A stretch of 26,376 bases of DNA from contig CAJMPJ010000049.1 in assembly GCA_905215155.1 (NCBI GenBank), forward strand, positions 1 through 26,376. The letters run 5' to 3'. The position numbers were made by a program, and so were the translations under genes. The notes below the pieces were generated by a model. That model saw only the letters and a program-made list of their open reading frames with translations. It had not been told where the DNA came from and did not search any database. The stretch is from an uncultured bacterium (GTDB lineage: Bacteria; Bacillota; Clostridia; Lachnospirales; Lachnospiraceae). Numbering within the stretch: the first letter of the stretch is position 1; every line of letters starts with the position of its first letter. This document shows, piece after piece, positions 1 to 8,355 of the stretch.

Positions 1-62
1 AGTGGTGTTCTCTTTTTATTTATTTTTCATTATCCGAATAAAACTTTACGCTAGCTAAAAAT

Positions 63-93
63 AGCCGCTCTGCAGGCAAAATACAGAGCGGCT
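63..93 (-). terminator. Intrinsic terminator after the PrcB-like lipoprotein gene
   Basis: A perfect 10-bp stem (63-72 with 84-93, agccgctctg/cagagcggct) encloses an 11-base loop. On the minus strand it is followed by ATTTTTAG, and on the plus strand by GTTTTATTTT, so it could work in both directions. It lies 16 bases past the stop codon of the minus-strand lipoprotein gene, which it probably ends. The first 62 bases of the window are AT-rich and show no gene. Confidence 0.8.
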
Positions 94-109
94 GTTTTAT
101 TTTCTCCCG

Positions 110-541
110 TTACTGGAACACAACCGGAAGTTCTGACATTTCTGTTTTAATGACGATGAATGGGTAGGAAGCTTCCGAGCCTGTGACCTCTCCTTTTTCC
201 GGTCCGATCAGTTCTGTTTTCAGAACAATGGAATTATCGGTCAGATACAAATCATTGACGGCAATGCTGTATCCCCCGGTAGACTGCTGTCCATATCCAA
301 CCACTATGTAAAGATTCTGGTCATCACTGAAGGTCAGCTTAAAGGGCGACTGCTGTTTCTGTACAATGATATCTTTCAGTTCCTGCGGTATATCTGTCTC
401 TGCCACCACATTAAAATCCATATCCCGCACTTTATCTGCACTGCTTCCTTTTCCAAGGCATCCGCTTAAGGTAAACACAACTAATCCCAACAGAACTAAT
501 CCGAAGAAAATCAGCCGCTTTCTGCTAAACAGTTTTTTCAT
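110..541 (-). CDS. Lipoprotein with PrcB-like C-terminal domain
   Basis: The product is a 143-residue predicted lipoprotein. It starts with a basic segment and a hydrophobic stretch (about residues 10-26) ending in a lipobox LSGC, with Cys28 as the expected lipidation site, so it should be anchored to the outer face of the membrane. The rest resembles the PrcB C-terminal family: the segment GYGQQSTGGYSI is typical of that domain, first named from a treponemal protease complex. The role in clostridia is unknown. The gene lies 65 bases after the AraC/GyrI regulator gene on the same strand and may be co-transcribed with it. Its ATG directly abuts one arm of a long hairpin (542-591), so translation may be structure-dependent. 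The PrcB assignment is from motif memory; a more general conserved secreted protein is the alternative. Confidence 0.75.
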   Translation of the reverse strand: MKKLFSRKRLIFFGLVLLGLVVFTLSGCLGKGSSADKVRDMDFNVVAETDIPQELKDIIVQKQQSPFKLTFSDDQNLYIVVGYGQQSTGGYSIAVNDLYLTDNSIVLKTELIGPEKGEVTGSEASYPFIVIKTEMSELPVVFQ

Positions 542-591
542 GGCACATTCCCCAAATGATTGATTATTACAATCTATATGGGGAATGTGCC
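542..591 (-). promoter_or_regulatory. 13-bp hairpin covering the lipoprotein ribosome binding site
   Basis: Bases 542-554 (ggcacattcccca) and 579-591 (tggggaatgtgcc) are perfect inverted repeats separated by 24 bases. On the minus strand the second arm contains the only Shine-Dalgarno-like run (GGGGA) and ends exactly at the ATG of the lipoprotein gene (541-539). There is no T-run after it on the minus strand, so it is not a normal terminator there. It would hide the ribosome binding site when folded. A functional role is inferred. Confidence 0.6.
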
Positions 592-606
592 GCTTTTATG
601 AAAACT

Positions 607-1467
607 TTAAGCCTTTTTCATGACCGGAATCCAAATCTGGCTCACATATTCTTCAGAAGAAGGATCTCCGTCGGAATACCATTCAATCTGAGGACCATCT
701 TTCAGTTCATAACCGGACTGAGGAAACCATTCCGTAAAGATCCGTTTCCATACCTTCTGCTGTCCTTCCGGCATCTTTCCTACGCATTCAAAGATCACGT
801 AAGCAGCCGCCGGGACCATGAGTTCTGACATTCCTTCCAAAAGGGGGCCTTCGGACCCTGTGGCGATATAATAGTCAAATTCTTTATCTGTACCGTTTGC
901 ACACACACCAAGGCAGAAAAGCTCTTTGTTGTCATTGAGACTCAAAAGTTTTTCGTATCTGCCATCGTCAGAAACTTCATCCCATATCTCTGGTATTCGT
1001 TCAAAATTCTTTCCGTCTACCATGGACAGCCGCTCCTTATAGCCGATCAGACGAAACTGCTCCAACTCTTTTACATAATAGTTCATTGCCTCTACTCCTT
1101 TAATGGTTATTTCAAATGATATGCGGGAGTAAGCTCTTATCTTTGCTCCAGGCTTTTTCACCTCGCTGGGGTTCATTCCGTGCATGGCGTTAAATGCCCT
1201 GGCAAAAGAAACCGGCGACTCATATCCAAACTTAAGCGCCACGTCTATGATCTTTGCATCCGTCGTCAAAAGCTCCATAGCCGCCAGAGTGAGGCGGCGT
1301 CTCCGGATATAATCTGCAAGAGACACTTCTGCCATATAAGAAAACATCCGCTGGAAGTTAAAGCTGGAGCATACAGCCTTTTTCGCTGCCTCTTCCACCT
1401 TAATCTCCCCTGTTAAATTTTCCTCAATGTACTGAAGCGCTTCGTTCATTTTAGAAAGCCAATCCAC
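607..1467 (-). CDS. AraC-family regulator with GyrI-like effector domain
   Basis: This 286-residue transcription factor has an N-terminal AraC-type DNA-binding domain (about residues 5-110, two helix-turn-helix units, with MFSYMAEVSLADYIRRRRL and DVALKFGYESPVSFARAF as the characteristic segments). A GyrI-like/AraC effector-binding domain follows (about 130-286). This is the Rob/SoxS-like or BmrR-like layout, in which the C-terminal domain binds a small hydrophobic or cationic ligand. The start is GTG at 1467, preceded by GGGAGGG at a spacing of about 6 bases. It sits downstream of the polyamine operon with no clear terminator between them, and upstream of a PrcB-like lipoprotein gene that could be a target. 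The ligand cannot be read from the sequence. Confidence 0.88.
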   Translation of the reverse strand: MDWLSKMNEALQYIEENLTGEIKVEEAAKKAVCSSFNFQRMFSYMAEVSLADYIRRRRLTLAAMELLTTDAKIIDVALKFGYESPVSFARAFNAMHGMNPSEVKKPGAKIRAYSRISFEITIKGVEAMNYYVKELEQFRLIGYKERLSMVDGKNFERIPEIWDEVSDDGRYEKLLSLNDNKELFCLGVCANGTDKEFDYYIATGSEGPLLEGMSELMVPAAAYVIFECVGKMPEGQQKVWKRIFTEWFPQSGYELKDGPQIEWYSDGDPSSEEYVSQIWIPVMKKA

Positions 1468-1498
1468 AAGATTCCCTCCCGCTCATCTGATGTACCTA

Positions 1499-1513
1499 AG
1501 TATAGTAGATACT
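1499..1513 (-). promoter_or_regulatory. Possible -10 element and small dyad upstream of the AraC/GyrI gene
   Basis: On the minus strand the sequence AGTATCTACTATACT forms a 5-bp inverted repeat (AGTAT/ATACT) that contains a good -10 box, TATACT, about 30 bases before the GTG start. The best -35 match (TTGCGA) is 19 bases away, which is long. A dyad at a promoter would fit autoregulation by the AraC protein, but this is weak evidence. Confidence 0.25.
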
Positions 1514-1553
1514 GCTTCAAACCTCGCAACTATTTCTGCACAAAAAAGTCAGT

Positions 1554-2435
1554 TTATGATTTCCCGGTAATGGCTCCATACTGTTCCGGCCTGCGGTCCC
1601 GGAATAGTCCCCAGTTTCTGCGGTCTTTTGAAATCTCATCAAAATCATAGGTTTCCAAAATTATGCCTTCTTCATCCCTGCCCAGGGATTTCATAAGCGC
1701 ACCGGTGCTGTCCGTAAGAAAAGAAGAACCATAAAAGCGGAGAGAAGAACTCTGGTTTCCGTTTTCCTCACAGGGGGTTACCACTTCCTCTCCGATCCGG
1801 TTTGCGGCTGCTACGGGGACAATGTTTGACGCTGCGTGTCCCTGCATACATCTTCTCCAGTGTTCCATGCTGTCACATTCCAGAATCGGCTCACTTCCGA
1901 TGGCCGTAGGGTATAAAATCACTTCAGCCCCCATTAAGGCCAAGGCTCTTGCGGTCTCCGGAAACCACTGGTCCCAGCAGATGCCGATTCCGACCTTGCC
2001 GTATAAGGTCTCAAACACCTTAAATCCCGTATCTCCAGGTGTAAAATAGAACTTCTCCTGATAGTAATGGTCATCCGGAATATGGGTCTTCCGGTAAATA
2101 CCAAGATTGGTTCCATCTGCGTCAAGAACCGCCACAGAATTAAACATGGTATTGCCGGACCGTTCGTAAAAGCTGATGGGAAGAACGACGGAAAGTTCTT
2201 TGGCAATGGGAGCAAAATGCGTTACCGCATCATTTTCCTCTGCAGTCTTTGCGTAATCATAATACTCATACCGCCGTTCCTGGCAAAAATATGGGCGCTC
2301 AAACAGTTCCGGAAGCAAGATCACATTTGCCCCTTCCCCTGCTGCCAGCCTTACAAACTTCTCCGCATTTTCAATATTCTTATTGATGTCTTCGCAGCAC
2401 TTCATCTGGACCGCTGCCACTGTTACCTTTCTCAT
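1554..2435 (-). CDS. aguB: N-carbamoylputrescine amidase
   Basis: This 293-residue nitrilase-superfamily enzyme hydrolyses N-carbamoylputrescine to putrescine, CO2 and ammonia, the last step of the agmatine route. The Glu-Lys-Cys triad is visible: Glu43 ([11 protein letters not shown]), Lys116 ([10 protein letters not shown]) and Cys153 ([12 protein letters not shown]). The length and the start [11 protein letters not shown] are normal for the family. AGGAG lies about 8 bases before the ATG at 2435, which supports this start although it falls inside the upstream aguA gene (56-bp overlap in a different frame). It is the last gene of the polyamine operon. No convincing terminator is seen between its stop and the AraC/GyrI gene. 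Confidence 0.95.
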   Translation of the reverse strand: MRKVTVAAVQMKCCEDINKNIENAEKFVRLAAGEGANVILLPELFERPYFCQERRYEYYDYAKTAEENDAVTHFAPIAKELSVVLPISFYERSGNTMFNSVAVLDADGTNLGIYRKTHIPDDHYYQEKFYFTPGDTGFKVFETLYGKVGIGICWDQWFPETARALALMGAEVILYPTAIGSEPILECDSMEHWRRCMQGHAASNIVPVAAANRIGEEVVTPCEENGNQSSSLRFYGSSFLTDSTGALMKSLGRDEEGIILETYDFDEISKDRRNWGLFRDRRPEQYGAITGKS

Positions 2436-3537
2436 GCACTTCTCCTTCTGGAATCTGCTGGGTGATGCAGTGAATGTTGCCTCCCCCTACAATAATATCT
2501 CTTGCATATACCGGATAAATCCTCCGATCCGGAAAACATTCTCCTAAGATTTTTACGGCTTTTTGGTCATGTTCATCCCCAAACTGAGGTACGATCACTC
2601 CGCCGTTTGAAATATAAAAGTTTACATAACTGGCTGCCAGACGCTCTCCTGCCTCTCGCTGATCCTCTCCCGGTTCAAAGACGAATCCGGAAAGTTCTTC
2701 TTCTTTAATGCAGACCGGAACTTTGGGAATGGGCAGCTTATGAATGATAAAATGCCTTCCCTTCGCATCCGTCTCCTGTTCCAGGAGTTTAAGATCCGCC
2801 AGAGACATCTCATACTGCGGATCATTGTTATCATCAGTCCAGGCTAAGACAACTTCTCCCGGACGGACAAACGCACAGACATTATCCACGTGCTCGTTGG
2901 TCTCATCCTGATAGATTCCGTATGGCAGCCATATGATCTTTTCTGCACCAAGATAATTCTTTAACTGTTCCTCAATCTCCAAACGGGTGAGGGATGGATT
3001 CCGGCCGTCACTTAACAGACACCGTTCGGTTACCAAAAGAGTTCCTTCTCCATCGGAGTGGATGGAACCGCCCTCCAGGACAAAATGTCTGGCATCGTAA
3101 GCCGGATACCCAAACCGTTCAAGAAACGCCCCTGCAACCAGGTCATCCTTTTCCCAGTCCGCATACAGTCCGTCTGTATGACCGCCCCAGGCGTTGAACT
3201 GCCAGTCAATCCCCCGCACATGCCGGTCTTTATTCACTACAAAGGTGGGGCCCACATCTCTTGCCCAAGCATCATCAGACGCCATCTCCACCACCTCGAT
3301 CCGGTCGGAAAGCATCTGGCGGGCGGACTCCATAACATCCTTCTCCGCTAACATAATCACATGCTCACTGTCTGCAATGGATTCTGCAATCTCTGCAAAC
3401 GCCTTTCTGGCTTCTCTTGCACCAAACGGCCAGGAGCCGGGGCGTTTGGGCCAGATCATGATACAGCCCCGGTGAGGCTCAAATTCTCCCGGCATATAAA
3501 ACCCGTCCAATGCCGGAAGGCTTGTCAGTCGTTTCAT
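2380..3537 (-). CDS. aguA: Agmatine deiminase
   Basis: This 385-residue enzyme of the peptidyl-arginine-deiminase-like family converts agmatine to N-carbamoylputrescine and ammonia. Family hallmarks are present: [12 protein letters not shown] near the N terminus, [17 protein letters not shown], the GG(S/N)IHxDGEGTLL segment, [10 protein letters not shown] (acidic/His residues) and the catalytic Cys357 in [11 protein letters not shown]. After the usual C-terminal QQIP there are about 23 extra residues with no family look (Gly/Ser- and charge-rich), read from the DNA that also encodes the start of aguB. The gene starts 24 bases after nspC. Not to be confused with the GH67 alpha-glucuronidase further right, which is also called aguA in the literature. 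Confidence 0.95.
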   Translation of the reverse strand: MKRLTSLPALDGFYMPGEFEPHRGCIMIWPKRPGSWPFGAREARKAFAEIAESIADSEHVIMLAEKDVMESARQMLSDRIEVVEMASDDAWARDVGPTFVVNKDRHVRGIDWQFNAWGGHTDGLYADWEKDDLVAGAFLERFGYPAYDARHFVLEGGSIHSDGEGTLLVTERCLLSDGRNPSLTRLEIEEQLKNYLGAEKIIWLPYGIYQDETNEHVDNVCAFVRPGEVVLAWTDDNNDPQYEMSLADLKLLEQETDAKGRHFIIHKLPIPKVPVCIKEEELSGFVFEPGEDQREAGERLAASYVNFYISNGGVIVPQFGDEHDQKAVKILGECFPDRRIYPVYARDIIVGGGNIHCITQQIPEGEVHEKGNSGSGPDEVLRRHQ

Positions 3538-3561
3538 CGTTCCTTCCTCTTTGCCATTGTT

Positions 3562-4683
3562 CTAAGATAACCTGTTTTTAAAATCTTCGTAGCCAAACTC
3601 TTTTACCACACGGCAGTCCCCATTCTTATCCATAATGGCAATGGACGGCAGGGGCATCCCGTTAAAGGTGTTGTTCTTTACCATAGAATAAATAGCCATA
3701 TCCATAAAATAAAGTTTATCTCCCGGTTTCATTTCCCGGTCAAAGGAGTAATCTCCAATCACATCCCCTGCCAGGCAGGTGCAGGAAGAAAGCCGGTAGG
3801 TATAAGGCTTTTCCCCTGGTTCTCCGCTGTCCTTTAACGGCGGCCGGTAAGGCATCTCCAGCACATCCGGCATATGGCAGGCGGCGGAGGCATCAAGGAT
3901 CAGGGTATGAATCCCGTTTTCCACCACATCTAAAACTTCTGTCACCAGATAGCCTGCATTCAGCGCCACCGCTTCCCCGGGTTCCAGATAAATATGAAGG
4001 CCATAGGTTTCCTGCATGTGTCTGATACACGTCTCCAAAAGCTCTATATCATAATCCGGTCTGGTGATGTGGTGACCGCCTCCCATGTTCAGCCAGGAAA
4101 GCTCTTTTAAATAGGTCCCAAATTTCTCCTCCACCGCATCAAGGGTCTTTTTTAAATCATCGGAATTCTGCTCGCACAAGGTATGGAAATGCAGACCGGA
4201 TAAGTAAGGCAGCCATTCCTCTTTAAAATGCTCTGCCGTCACTCCAAGTCTGGAACCGGGTGCACAGGGATCGTAGATGGCGTGATCCTCCTGAGTGGAG
4301 CATTCCGGATTGATCCGGATTCCCACGCTTGTTCCCGTTAAGCAGTCTTTGTACTTTTCCAGCTGAGAAAAGGAATTAAATACCATGTGGTCGCAGAGCT
4401 TCACCAGTTCCTTCACATCCGCTTCCCGGTAGGCGGGAGAAAAGACATGGTTTTCAAGTCCCATCTCCTCTTTCCCAAGCCTTGCCTCATAAAGCCCGCT
4501 GGCGGTGGTGCCGTCAATGTATCTGCCGATCAGAGGATATTCCGCATAACAGGAGAACGCCTTTTGAGCCAGCAGGATGCTGCATCCGGTATTGTCCTTT
4601 ACCCGTTTTAAAATCTTTAAATTCTCTTCCAGTTTCCCCTCGTCAATCACATAACACGGGGTCTTTAGCTCTTCTATTCTCAT
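3562..4683 (-). CDS. nspC: Carboxynorspermidine/carboxyspermidine decarboxylase
   Basis: This 373-residue PLP-dependent enzyme of the alanine-racemase-fold decarboxylase family removes the carboxyl group from carboxyspermidine (or carboxynorspermidine) to give spermidine (or norspermidine). The PLP lysine is Lys41 in ILLAQKAFS. The glycine-rich phosphate-binding segment LNMGGGHH and the C-terminal catalytic segments SCTCLAGDVIGDY and MAIYSMVKNNTFNGMPLP are as expected for NspC rather than for diaminopimelate decarboxylase. It begins 3 bases after the carboxynorspermidine dehydrogenase gene, with AGGA in that gene's last codons serving as ribosome binding site. Since the operon makes putrescine, spermidine is the likely product. 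Confidence 0.95.
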   Translation of the reverse strand: MRIEELKTPCYVIDEGKLEENLKILKRVKDNTGCSILLAQKAFSCYAEYPLIGRYIDGTTASGLYEARLGKEEMGLENHVFSPAYREADVKELVKLCDHMVFNSFSQLEKYKDCLTGTSVGIRINPECSTQEDHAIYDPCAPGSRLGVTAEHFKEEWLPYLSGLHFHTLCEQNSDDLKKTLDAVEEKFGTYLKELSWLNMGGGHHITRPDYDIELLETCIRHMQETYGLHIYLEPGEAVALNAGYLVTEVLDVVENGIHTLILDASAACHMPDVLEMPYRPPLKDSGEPGEKPYTYRLSSCTCLAGDVIGDYSFDREMKPGDKLYFMDMAIYSMVKNNTFNGMPLPSIAIMDKNGDCRVVKEFGYEDFKNRLS

Positions 4684-4686
4684 TGC

Positions 4687-5961
4687 TTATTCCTGTCTCC
4701 AGACAGTAACGGTTTCCGGATCTTCGCAAACCACCCATGGGAGGCCCCATTGATTTAAGGCATCCATATATGGATCGGGATCAAATTCCTCTACATTGAA
4801 TACGCCTGGTTTCTTCCACTGCCCCGTAACCACCATCATGGAACCGATCATGGCCGGTACTCCTGTGGTATAGGAAATGGCCTGAGATCCGACCTCTTTA
4901 AAACATTCCTGATGGTCACACACGTTGTAAATGTAAATGGTCTTTTCTTTTCCGTCCTTTATACCGGTAAAAATACATCCGATGTTGGTTTTTCCCACCG
5001 TTCTGGGACCTAAGGAAGCAGGGTCCGGAAGAAGGGCTTTTAAAAACTGGATGGGCACAATTTCCTGACCGTTAAATGAAATAGGAGAGGTGGAGAGCAT
5101 TCCCACATTTTCCAGACATTTCATATGGGTCAAATAGCTTTGCCCAAAGGTCATAAAGAAACGGATTCTCTTAACACCCGGAATATTTTTTGCCAGGGAT
5201 TCGATTTCCTCATGGTGAAGCAGGTACATATCCTTTTCCCCCACCTCCGGGAAATTGTATTTTGATTTAAATTCCATGGGTTTTGTTTCCACCCAGCGGC
5301 CGTCTTCCCAGTAAGAACCGTTGGCGGACACCTCTCTTAAATTGATTTCCGGGTTAAAATTGGTGGCAAATGGATAGCCGTGGTCGCCGCCGTTGCAGTC
5401 CAAGATATCAATGGTATGGATCTCATCAAAGTAATGCTTTAATGCATAAGCGGAAAATACGCTGGTAACTCCAGGGTCAAATCCGGTTCCAAGAAGTGCC
5501 GTAAGCCCTGCCTGCTCAAACCGTTTCTTATAATCCCACTGCCAGGAATAATCAAAATATGCCGTAAAACCAAGCTCTTTACAGCGTTTCTCATAGATGG
5601 CCCTCCACTGGGGATCATCCGTATTCTCAGGCTCATAATTGGCAGTATCAATATAATCAACCCCCGCTTTTAAGCACGCATCCATGATGGTCAGGTCCTG
5701 ATAAGGAAGAGCTACGTTTAATACGGCTGCAGGCTGATAGGCTTTTATTAAGTCAACCAGCTCCTCCACATTATCTGCATCCACCCTGGCTGTTTCGATT
5801 TTGGTATTTGTCTTTCCTTCCAGCTTGCTCTTTAAGGCATCACATTTTTCCTTGGTCCGGCTGGCGATACAAAGCTCTGTAAATACCTCACTGTTCTGAC
5901 AGCATTTCTGAATTGCCACAGAGGCAACGCCGCCGCATCCGATCACTAATAATCTGCTCAT
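4687..5961 (-). CDS. Carboxynorspermidine/carboxyspermidine dehydrogenase (saccharopine dehydrogenase family)
   Basis: This 424-residue NAD(P)H-dependent enzyme has an N-terminal Rossmann motif, VIGCGGVA (residues 6-13), and a saccharopine-dehydrogenase-like C-terminal domain. Members next to nspC condense aspartate semialdehyde with putrescine (or diaminopropane) and reduce the imine to carboxyspermidine (or carboxynorspermidine). Segments such as DTANYEP, ALLGTGFDPGVTSVF and DCNGGDHGYPFATNFNPEINLREV are typical of this clade rather than of lysine-pathway enzymes. Its ATGA start overlaps the speE stop by 4 bases, and a GAGGAGG-type site precedes it, so it is translationally coupled. It is often annotated lys1 or simply saccharopine dehydrogenase; neighbours make the polyamine role much more likely. 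Confidence 0.93.
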   Translation of the reverse strand: MSRLLVIGCGGVASVAIQKCCQNSEVFTELCIASRTKEKCDALKSKLEGKTNTKIETARVDADNVEELVDLIKAYQPAAVLNVALPYQDLTIMDACLKAGVDYIDTANYEPENTDDPQWRAIYEKRCKELGFTAYFDYSWQWDYKKRFEQAGLTALLGTGFDPGVTSVFSAYALKHYFDEIHTIDILDCNGGDHGYPFATNFNPEINLREVSANGSYWEDGRWVETKPMEFKSKYNFPEVGEKDMYLLHHEEIESLAKNIPGVKRIRFFMTFGQSYLTHMKCLENVGMLSTSPISFNGQEIVPIQFLKALLPDPASLGPRTVGKTNIGCIFTGIKDGKEKTIYIYNVCDHQECFKEVGSQAISYTTGVPAMIGSMMVVTGQWKKPGVFNVEEFDPDPYMDALNQWGLPWVVCEDPETVTVWRQE

Positions 5962-6815
5962 TCCTTTTCCTCCTCTTCCAGTAAATCCTCTACGTATTTG
6001 GGCAGCATGAACGCTCCCATATGAAGATTGGTCGTATAGTACCAGGTTTCTATATTTAATTTTTTCCAGTTATCCGGTTTAAAGTCATTGATGGGGTGAT
6101 ATTTCTTTGATGCAAAGCCAAAGAGCCAGTAGCCCGATGGACAGGTGGGAATATGGGCCTGATAAACCCTGCTGATGGGAAAGGAACGGTACACCTTCCG
6201 GTGCATGCTCCGGCAGGCATCCTCATCCTCATCGTAGAACGGACTTCCATGCTGATACACCATGATCCCGTCACTTTTCAGTGCCTTGTAGCAGCTGCCG
6301 TAAAATTCCTTGGTAAAAAGTCCTTCCGTATGACCAAACGGGTCCGTAGAATCATTGATGATCAAATCATACACTTCTTTTTTGTTTCTTAAAAACCGAA
6401 GCCCGTCGTCATAATAGACCTTCACCCGTTCATCGGCCAATCCACAGGCCACTTCCGGGAAAATGTCCCTGCAAACATCCACGAAAAGCTTATCCGTCTC
6501 CACCACATCAATGGATTCGATGGAGGGGTACTGCAAAAGCTCCTTGGCAACGCCTCCGTCTCCTCCTCCGATGATCAGCACGTGTTTGACACAAGGATGG
6601 ACTGCCATGGGGACATGGGTTACCATCTCATCATAAATAAATTCATCTTTTTCTGAAAATACGATGTCTCCATCCAGGGCTACGAATTTTCCGAACTCCT
6701 GGGATTCAAATACATCAATTCTCTGATATTCGCTTTCGCCGGAAAAAAGCTGTTTGTCTATCCGAACGGAAAGCTTTACATTGGAAGTGTGCAGTTCCGA
6801 AAACCAAATCTCCAT
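5958..6815 (-). CDS. speE: Spermidine synthase (polyamine aminopropyltransferase)
   Basis: This 285-residue aminopropyltransferase normally transfers the aminopropyl group from decarboxylated SAM to putrescine. The open frame extends to 6902, but the start chosen is ATG 6815. It has GGGAG/AGGAG sequence before it, gives the usual N terminus (MEIWFSELHTSNVKLSV) and avoids overlap with speA. The SAM-binding motif GGGDGG is at 83-88. The catalytic-loop segment reads DSTDPFGHTEGLFTKEFY, which differs from the common DSTDPVGPAEGLF. A second substitution, YDEM where many have YHEM, lies in the substrate pocket region. No speD (SAM decarboxylase) is in the window, so the donor must come from a gene elsewhere, or this enzyme has another activity. 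Confidence 0.93.
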   Translation of the reverse strand: MEIWFSELHTSNVKLSVRIDKQLFSGESEYQRIDVFESQEFGKFVALDGDIVFSEKDEFIYDEMVTHVPMAVHPCVKHVLIIGGGDGGVAKELLQYPSIESIDVVETDKLFVDVCRDIFPEVACGLADERVKVYYDDGLRFLRNKKEVYDLIINDSTDPFGHTEGLFTKEFYGSCYKALKSDGIMVYQHGSPFYDEDEDACRSMHRKVYRSFPISRVYQAHIPTCPSGYWLFGFASKKYHPINDFKPDNWKKLNIETWYYTTNLHMGAFMLPKYVEDLLEEEEKE

Positions 6816-6844
6816 CTCTCCCACTCTCCTCTCTGCCTGGAATT

Positions 6845-8293
6845 TTATTTTAATACCATTAAGTGTTCCACCGCCGGGTCTTCCGTCCCCTGCATGGAGC
6901 ACCCTTTTTCTTTTGCGTAAATGATGTATTCCACGATTTCCTCCGTGATCATCTCACCTGGTGCCAGAATGGGGATTCCCGGCGGATAGCACATGACGAA
7001 TTCTCCGCTGATCTCCCCGGCGGATTCCTTAACCGGAACCGAAACCTTATTGGAGTAGAATGCCTTCTGGGGAGATATGACCACCTTGGGCGCGATGTAT
7101 TCTCCGGAGAGCATTCCAGAACGGTCCTTTTTATAAAGTCTTTCAATATCGGCCAGAGCACCTACCAGGCGCTCAATATCCTGTATCCGGTCTCCGATGG
7201 AAATATAGGCCAGAATGTTGCAGATATCTCCAAACTCGATCTGAATGTCATATTCATCCCGAAGCAGGTCATAGACCTCAATACCCGCAAGACCGATTCC
7301 CAGGGTATAAACGGAAAGTTTGGTCACATCATAATCAAAGATGCTGGTTCCATTGATTAAATCCCTTCCATAAGCGTAATATCCTCCAATGGAATTGATC
7401 TCACCACGGGCATACTCCGCCATCTCCACCACCTTTGCAAAGGATTCTTCCCCCCGGAGGGCAAGATTTCTTCTGGAGATATCAAGACTTGATAACAGAA
7501 GATAGGAGGCGCTGGTCGTCTGAGTCAGGTTTATGATCTGGCGCACATAATCCCCGTTTACCCCTTTGTTTAGAAGAAGCATGGAGCTTTGGGTTAAGCT
7601 TCCCCCTGATTTGTGCATGGAGACCGCCGCCATATCTGCCCCTGCTGCCATTGCGGAAACGGGAAGTCCCTTTCCGAAATAAAGATGGGTTCCGTGGGCT
7701 TCATCAGCCAGGACCTTCATACCGTGGGCATGAGCCAGCGTTACGATGGAACGGATATCTGAGCAGATACCGTAATAGGTAGGATTGTTTACAAATACCG
7801 CCACGGCATCCGGGTTTTCCTTGATCGCTTTCTCCACCTGGCTGATTTCCATTCCCAGGGAAATCCCTAACAAACTGTTCACTTCCGGGTTTACATAAAC
7901 CGGTACCGCGCCGCATAAAACAAGAGCATTGATGGCACTTTTATGCACATTTCTGGGAAGAATGATCTTATCTCCCGCCTTGCAGACCGATAAAATCATG
8001 CTCTGCACCGCAGAGGTGGTCCCTCCCACCATTAAAAAGGCATCGGCTGCCCCAAAGGCCTCGGCTGCCAGCTCCTCCGCATCCCGTATGACCGATACGG
8101 GGTGGCATAAGTTATCCAGTGGCTTCATGGAATTTACATCGAGTCCTACGCATTTATCTCCCAAAAGCTGGGCCAGTTCCGGGTTTCCCCTTCCCCTTTT
8201 ATGGCCTGGCACATCAAAAGGTACCACCCTTTTTTTCCGGAATGTTTCAAGCGCTTCATAGATCGGCGCTCTTTTCTGATCTTCTTTGTTCAT
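6845..8293 (-). CDS. speA: Arginine decarboxylase (Orn/Lys/Arg decarboxylase family, SpeA type)
   Basis: This 482-residue PLP enzyme of fold type I has the short Bacillus-SpeA/YaaO layout without the N-terminal wing domain of inducible E. coli decarboxylases. Landmarks are VPFDVPGHKRGRG near the N terminus, LMVGGTTSAVQSMI (PLP phosphate side), VLADEAHGTH and the Schiff-base lysine about residue 228 in SMHKSGGSLTQ. Arginine is the most likely substrate because agmatine-using aguA and aguB are in the same operon; lysine or ornithine cannot be excluded from sequence alone. A GGAG/GAGGA site precedes the ATG at 8293. It is the first gene of the operon; the only promoter seen upstream is at 8692-8721, beyond a strong terminator (8356-8387). 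Confidence 0.93.
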   Translation of the reverse strand: MNKEDQKRAPIYEALETFRKKRVVPFDVPGHKRGRGNPELAQLLGDKCVGLDVNSMKPLDNLCHPVSVIRDAEELAAEAFGAADAFLMVGGTTSAVQSMILSVCKAGDKIILPRNVHKSAINALVLCGAVPVYVNPEVNSLLGISLGMEISQVEKAIKENPDAVAVFVNNPTYYGICSDIRSIVTLAHAHGMKVLADEAHGTHLYFGKGLPVSAMAAGADMAAVSMHKSGGSLTQSSMLLLNKGVNGDYVRQIINLTQTTSASYLLLSSLDISRRNLALRGEESFAKVVEMAEYARGEINSIGGYYAYGRDLINGTSIFDYDVTKLSVYTLGIGLAGIEVYDLLRDEYDIQIEFGDICNILAYISIGDRIQDIERLVGALADIERLYKKDRSGMLSGEYIAPKVVISPQKAFYSNKVSVPVKESAGEISGEFVMCYPPGIPILAPGEMITEEIVEYIIYAKEKGCSMQGTEDPAVEHLMVLK

Positions 8294-8355
8294 ACGGCAA
8301 TTTCCTCTCCTTTGTCACATTCTTGGGCAGCGCCTGATGGGGCGTTTCATGACAC

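Noticed and set aside
6816..6902. N-terminal extension of SpeE
   Set aside because: It would overlap the end of speA, adds a glycine-rich stretch absent from the family, and the ATG at 6815 has a proper ribosome site.
6863..7360. Plus-strand open frames of 150-165 residues opposite speA, the binding protein and the LplB-like permease
   Set aside because: They lie antisense to well-supported genes, lack ribosome sites and show no recognisable protein features. They are mirror frames of real coding sequence.
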